DNA from: Geovibrio thiophilus
GTDB taxonomy: Bacteria; Chrysiogenota; Deferribacteres; Deferribacterales; Geovibrionaceae
Direction of reading: 5' to 3'
Assembly: GCF_004087915.1 (NCBI RefSeq)
Contig: NZ_CP035108.1
Coordinates: 1,550,001-1,614,000, forward strand
DNA: 64,000 nt
Position 1 is the stretch's first letter; every line of letters starts with the position of its first letter. The translations under genes were made by a program, and so were the position numbers. This document shows positions 61,632 to 64,000 of this stretch, piece after piece. Under the pieces are notes generated by a model that saw only the letters and a list, made by a program, of their open reading frames with translations, was not told the origin of the DNA and did not search any database.

Positions 61632-62414
61632 ATGAAGGGAATTATCCTTAAAAATGAAAGACTTAATGATAAATACCGCCTGATGGAGATCGAATCGCCG
61701 GAATTTGCGCAAACTGCAAAGCCCGGTCAGTTCGTCATGGTGAAAACAGGTTTGCAGGACTACCTTGCAGACCCTCTCCTCAGGCGCCCCTTTGGGGTTG
61801 TGGACGTGCGGGGCAATACCTTTCGCCTTCTTTACATGCTTGTGGGTAAGGGAACCCGTCTCATGACGGAAAGCCCCGCAGGCTCGGTAATCGAGTTTTC
61901 CTCCAGCCTCGGAAACGGCTTTAAGTCTGTAAAAAATCAGAATATAGCTCTCGCTGCCGGCGGAGTGGGTATTGCCCCTCTGCTTTGGATAGCGAAGCTC
62001 CTTAAGGATGACGGGTGCAGGGTTACTCTGTATTTCGGCGGGCGTAATCAGGAGGATATTATCCTCGCTGATGAGTTTCGTCCGCACATAGACAAGCTCA
62101 TTATCACCACGGATGACGGCAGCATAGGGGAAAAAGCCCTTGTGACGGCGCCATTTGAAAAAGACGCAGCAGGGTTTGACAGGGTTTACGCCTGCGGTCC
62201 CAAGCGTATGCTTCAGGCCGTGAGCGAAATCTGCGTCAAGGGCGGCGTTCCTGTGGATGTCTCTCTGGATGAACGCATGGCGTGCGGCATGGGCGCCTGT
62301 CTCGGCTGCATCATCTATGTGAGGGAAGGAGAGGAAACAGTGCAGAAAAGGTGCTGTGTGGAAGGACCCGTGTTTGACGGCTCAAAGGTCGTTTGGGAAT
62401 CGGTTTGCAGGTAG
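61632..62414 (+). CDS. pyrK: Dihydroorotate dehydrogenase electron-transfer subunit
   Basis: 260 residues, ferredoxin-reductase-like. FAD-binding region (PLLRRPFGVVDV), NAD region with AAGGVGIAPLLWIAK, and the C-terminal [2Fe-2S] Cys set ACGMGACLGCIIY...RCCVEGP. It passes electrons from PyrD to NAD+. Starts 1 nt after carB. Confidence 0.94.
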   Translation: MKGIILKNERLNDKYRLMEIESPEFAQTAKPGQFVMVKTGLQDYLADPLLRRPFGVVDVRGNTFRLLYMLVGKGTRLMTESPAGSVIEFSSSLGNGFKSVKNQNIALAAGGVGIAPLLWIAKLLKDDGCRVTLYFGGRNQEDIILADEFRPHIDKLIITTDDGSIGEKALVTAPFEKDAAGFDRVYACGPKRMLQAVSEICVKGGVPVDVSLDERMACGMGACLGCIIYVREGEETVQKRCCVEGPVFDGSKVVWESVCR

Positions 62415-62420
62415 GTTGAA

Positions 62421-63338
62421 ATGTCCGTACTGAAAGTAAACATCTGCGGGGTGGAATTCAAAAACCCCGTTATCACGGCAAGCGGAACCTTCGGCTACGG
62501 GCTGGAGTACGCGCGCTTCATAGATATATCAAAACTCGGCGGAATCTCCGTTAAGGGGATTTCATACAACGAAGTCAGGGGCAACCCTATGCCCCGAATC
62601 ATGGAAACCACCTCTGGCATGCTGAACGCAATCGGCTTGCAGAACGTCGGTGTGCATAAGTTTCTCAAGGAAAAACTGCCGCTTTTAAGGAAGTATGACA
62701 CAAGAGTGATCGTAAACTTCTGGGGCAAAACCATAGAGGAATATGTTCAGGTGGCAGAAATTCTTGATAACGCTGATATTGATATGCTTGAAATGAATAT
62801 CTCATGCCCCAATGTGAAAGAGGGCGGAATAGCCTTCGGCTCTGACCCGTCCATGACGGCAAAGGTCGTGAGCGAATGCAGAAAAGCCATTAGGAACAAA
62901 CCTTTACTGGTGAAACTTTCACCTAATGTCACAGATATTAAGCCCTTCGCCAAAGCCTGTGAGGACAGCGGAGCGGATGGAATCAGCGCTATAAACACCC
63001 TGCTGGGCATGGCTGTGAATATCCATACCAGAAAGCCTTATATATCAAACGTTACAGGCGGTCTCAGCGGTCCTGCCATAAAGCCTGTCGCCGTGCGCAT
63101 GGTGCACGAGGTATCTAAAGTTGTGAAGATCCCCATAGTAGGCATGGGCGGCATAATCAGATGGGAGGACGCGGCGGAGTTCTTCCTTGTGGGCGCATCA
63201 GCAGTTCAGGTTGGTACGGCAAACTTCGTTGATCCGGAACTCACGCTTAAAATCGTTGATGGGCTTGAGAAATATGCCAAAAGTCAGGGACTCTCAAACA
63301 TATCTGAGCTCACCGGAAAGGTGGACTTGAGTAAGTAA
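62421..63338 (+). CDS. pyrD: Dihydroorotate dehydrogenase B, catalytic subunit
   Basis: 305 residues, class 1B. KNPVITASGTFGYGLEY, GNPMPRIMETTSGMLNAIGLQN, the active-site Cys in MNISCPNVKEGG, and C-terminal FMN phosphate-binding IVGMGGIIRWEDAAEFFLVGASAVQVGT. Oxidises dihydroorotate to orotate with PyrK. A terminator follows. Confidence 0.96.
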   Translation: MSVLKVNICGVEFKNPVITASGTFGYGLEYARFIDISKLGGISVKGISYNEVRGNPMPRIMETTSGMLNAIGLQNVGVHKFLKEKLPLLRKYDTRVIVNFWGKTIEEYVQVAEILDNADIDMLEMNISCPNVKEGGIAFGSDPSMTAKVVSECRKAIRNKPLLVKLSPNVTDIKPFAKACEDSGADGISAINTLLGMAVNIHTRKPYISNVTGGLSGPAIKPVAVRMVHEVSKVVKIPIVGMGGIIRWEDAAEFFLVGASAVQVGTANFVDPELTLKIVDGLEKYAKSQGLSNISELTGKVDLSK

Positions 63339-63345
63339 AAATAAG

Positions 63346-63367
63346 GCAGCCGTCCGGCTGCTTTTTT
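63346..63367 (+). terminator. Intrinsic terminator after pyrD
   Basis: GCAGCC-GTCC-GGCTGC (63346-63361) followed by T6. Confidence 0.9.
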
Positions 63368-63375
63368 CATATTCT

Positions 63376-63444
63376 GTTGAAAATCAAACTCATACTGATA
63401 TAATGCAGCAAGGTCAATCGAAGCTCTTCAGAAGTTCTTATTTT
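63376..63444 (+). promoter_or_regulatory. Promoter and conserved leader motif before the Tat-protein gene
   Basis: TTGAAA (about 63377) with a 16-nt spacer and perfect TATAAT (63399-63404). The 29-nt block 63416-63444 matches 50667-50695 except at two positions, both pyrimidine or purine transitions. AAGGAG precedes ATG 63482. Confidence 0.6.
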
Positions 63445-63481
63445 CCTAATCTATTCGTTTCAACAAAAATAAGGAGACTTT

Positions 63482-64000
63482 ATGAAATCATCACGCAGAA
63501 GTTTTATCAAAAATGCTGCTCTGACCGGAGTATTGGTTTGGAGTTTCGGATGTGCCGCTTACGGAAGTGAGATTGCTACGGATCCCGTCAGCATCAGAGA
63601 AGCTAAAATCAAAGGAGAGTCCTTTGATGATGGTAATTCGGCATATGACAAAGAAAAAAAACAGTTCAAATTGCGTAAGGACGGGGATGAGATAGTCTTT
63701 TCCGCAAAAGATATTCCTTATGATTATAATAAAAAACTCAAGAAGGCAGAATCCTTAGGATTTCCCGGAATGACTGTTACTTATAATAACACAACAATAA
63801 ATGTTGATTATCTTTCAAGCTTCACTGTGGAACGTAATGGTTACTGTATGATAATAAAAAACGGGAGTGATTTGATAGTAAACAGTTATTTTTTGACAGA
63901 AGGGGACATTGATCCCGAAATACCGGTTTTTCCGATAACTTTGAAATACAATAACCTGTTCTTCACAATTAACGACGATATTGTGACTCTTGAAGTAAAC
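63482..64000 (+). CDS. Tat-exported protein, 5' part only (runs off the window)
   Basis: 173 codons are open to the window end; the stop is not included. The N-terminus has a twin-arginine signal SRRSFIKNAALTGVLVW followed by a lipobox-like SFGC-AA, so it may be a Tat lipoprotein. The mature part begins hydrophilic (EIATDPVSIREAKIKGES) and is beta-rich; I recognise no family. AAGGAG lies 7-8 nt before the ATG. Its leader is shared with the ferredoxin gene at 50.8 kb, suggesting common control. Tat export often implies cofactor binding before export. Confidence 0.75.
   Translation, partial: MKSSRRSFIKNAALTGVLVWSFGCAAYGSEIATDPVSIREAKIKGESFDDGNSAYDKEKKQFKLRKDGDEIVFSAKDIPYDYNKKLKKAESLGFPGMTVTYNNTTINVDYLSSFTVERNGYCMIIKNGSDLIVNSYFLTEGDIDPEIPVFPITLKYNNLFFTINDDIVTLEVN

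Noticed and set aside
1-64000. tRNA and rRNA genes
   Set aside because: No cloverleaf or rRNA-like sequence was recognised by eye in the intergenic regions.

Overview
The window reads as a chromosomal segment of a Gram-negative, motile, free-living bacterium. It carries LPS-export permeases (lptF/lptG), lipid II flippase, lipoproteins with lipoboxes, flagellar filament-cap genes behind a sigma-54-type promoter, CheW and a Tat-exported protein. Protein style and gene neighbourhoods fit Deferribacterota (Geovibrio/Denitrovibrio/Seleniivibrio-like); that placement is recalled family knowledge, not a database result. No rRNA, tRNA, CRISPR, transposase or prophage was found.

Layout. 1-17 kb (+ strand): xer recombinase; a long housekeeping run (DHH-CBS-CCA nucleotidyltransferase, phoH, ybeY, corC-like, era, mgtE, recO); then fbp, nfo, a kinase fusion, an RNase Z-like MBL protein, an esterase and proC. 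17-22 kb: a DUF2917/LysR divergent pair and a giant repeat-rich lipoprotein. 22-26.5 kb (- strand): leuB, lptG, lptF, DUF1820 and two small genes. 26.5-33 kb: PHP phosphoesterase, a HAD phosphatase and the fliD-fliS cluster. 33-46 kb: an HU/IHF gene (-), then murJ, dtd, a GloB-like hydrolase, tsaB, rimI, ydcH, metK, ahcY, an SthA-like flavoprotein, plsC, folK, a cytidylate-kinase-like gene, hisS and aspS. 46-52 kb: accessory envelope and secreted genes (LysM lipoprotein, lipase-like lipoprotein), gamma carbonic anhydrase, an XRE-cupin regulator, a possibly frameshifted ferredoxin and a YwqK/MORN protein. 52-64 kb: panBCD, cheW-recG, a SWIM protein, carB-pyrK-pyrD and the start of a Tat-exported protein.

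The most striking content is a family of about 95-nt elements present in about 20 copies at six loci: 1206-1873, 16663-17137, 21811-22049, 27433-28132, 50381-50475 and 57170-57724. Each copy is hairpin H1 (about 20 nt), an almost invariant 18-nt linker GCGCCGTGCGNAGCGAAG, hairpin H2 (17 nt), a second linker GCGAGCGTGTA, and hairpin H3 (about 30 nt). The linkers are constant while the stems differ from locus to locus with both arms changing together, which is what selection for secondary structure produces. Five of the six loci begin within about 30 nt of a stop codon, and at four loci the tandem unit has copied the 3' end of the upstream gene (xer, proC, leuB, PHP).

Many H1 and H3 loops show the GGA motif in the form bound by CsrA/RsmA proteins (C-ANGGAN-G hexaloop, or CAGGAYG as in CsrB RNA). 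A matching hairpin sits alone in the leader of fbp, a gluconeogenic gene. My leading but unproven hypothesis is that these 3'-UTR arrays are a dispersed, mRNA-embedded CsrA/RsmA-binding (sponge) system; a REP/MITE-like repeat without regulatory function is the main alternative.

Other points of note: a conserved 5'-leader motif shared by the ferredoxin and Tat-protein genes, a probable 1-nt frameshift in the ferredoxin gene, four near-identical 270-bp repeats in a surface lipoprotein gene, four iterons before the XRE-cupin regulator, and a probable leaderless tsaB mRNA.
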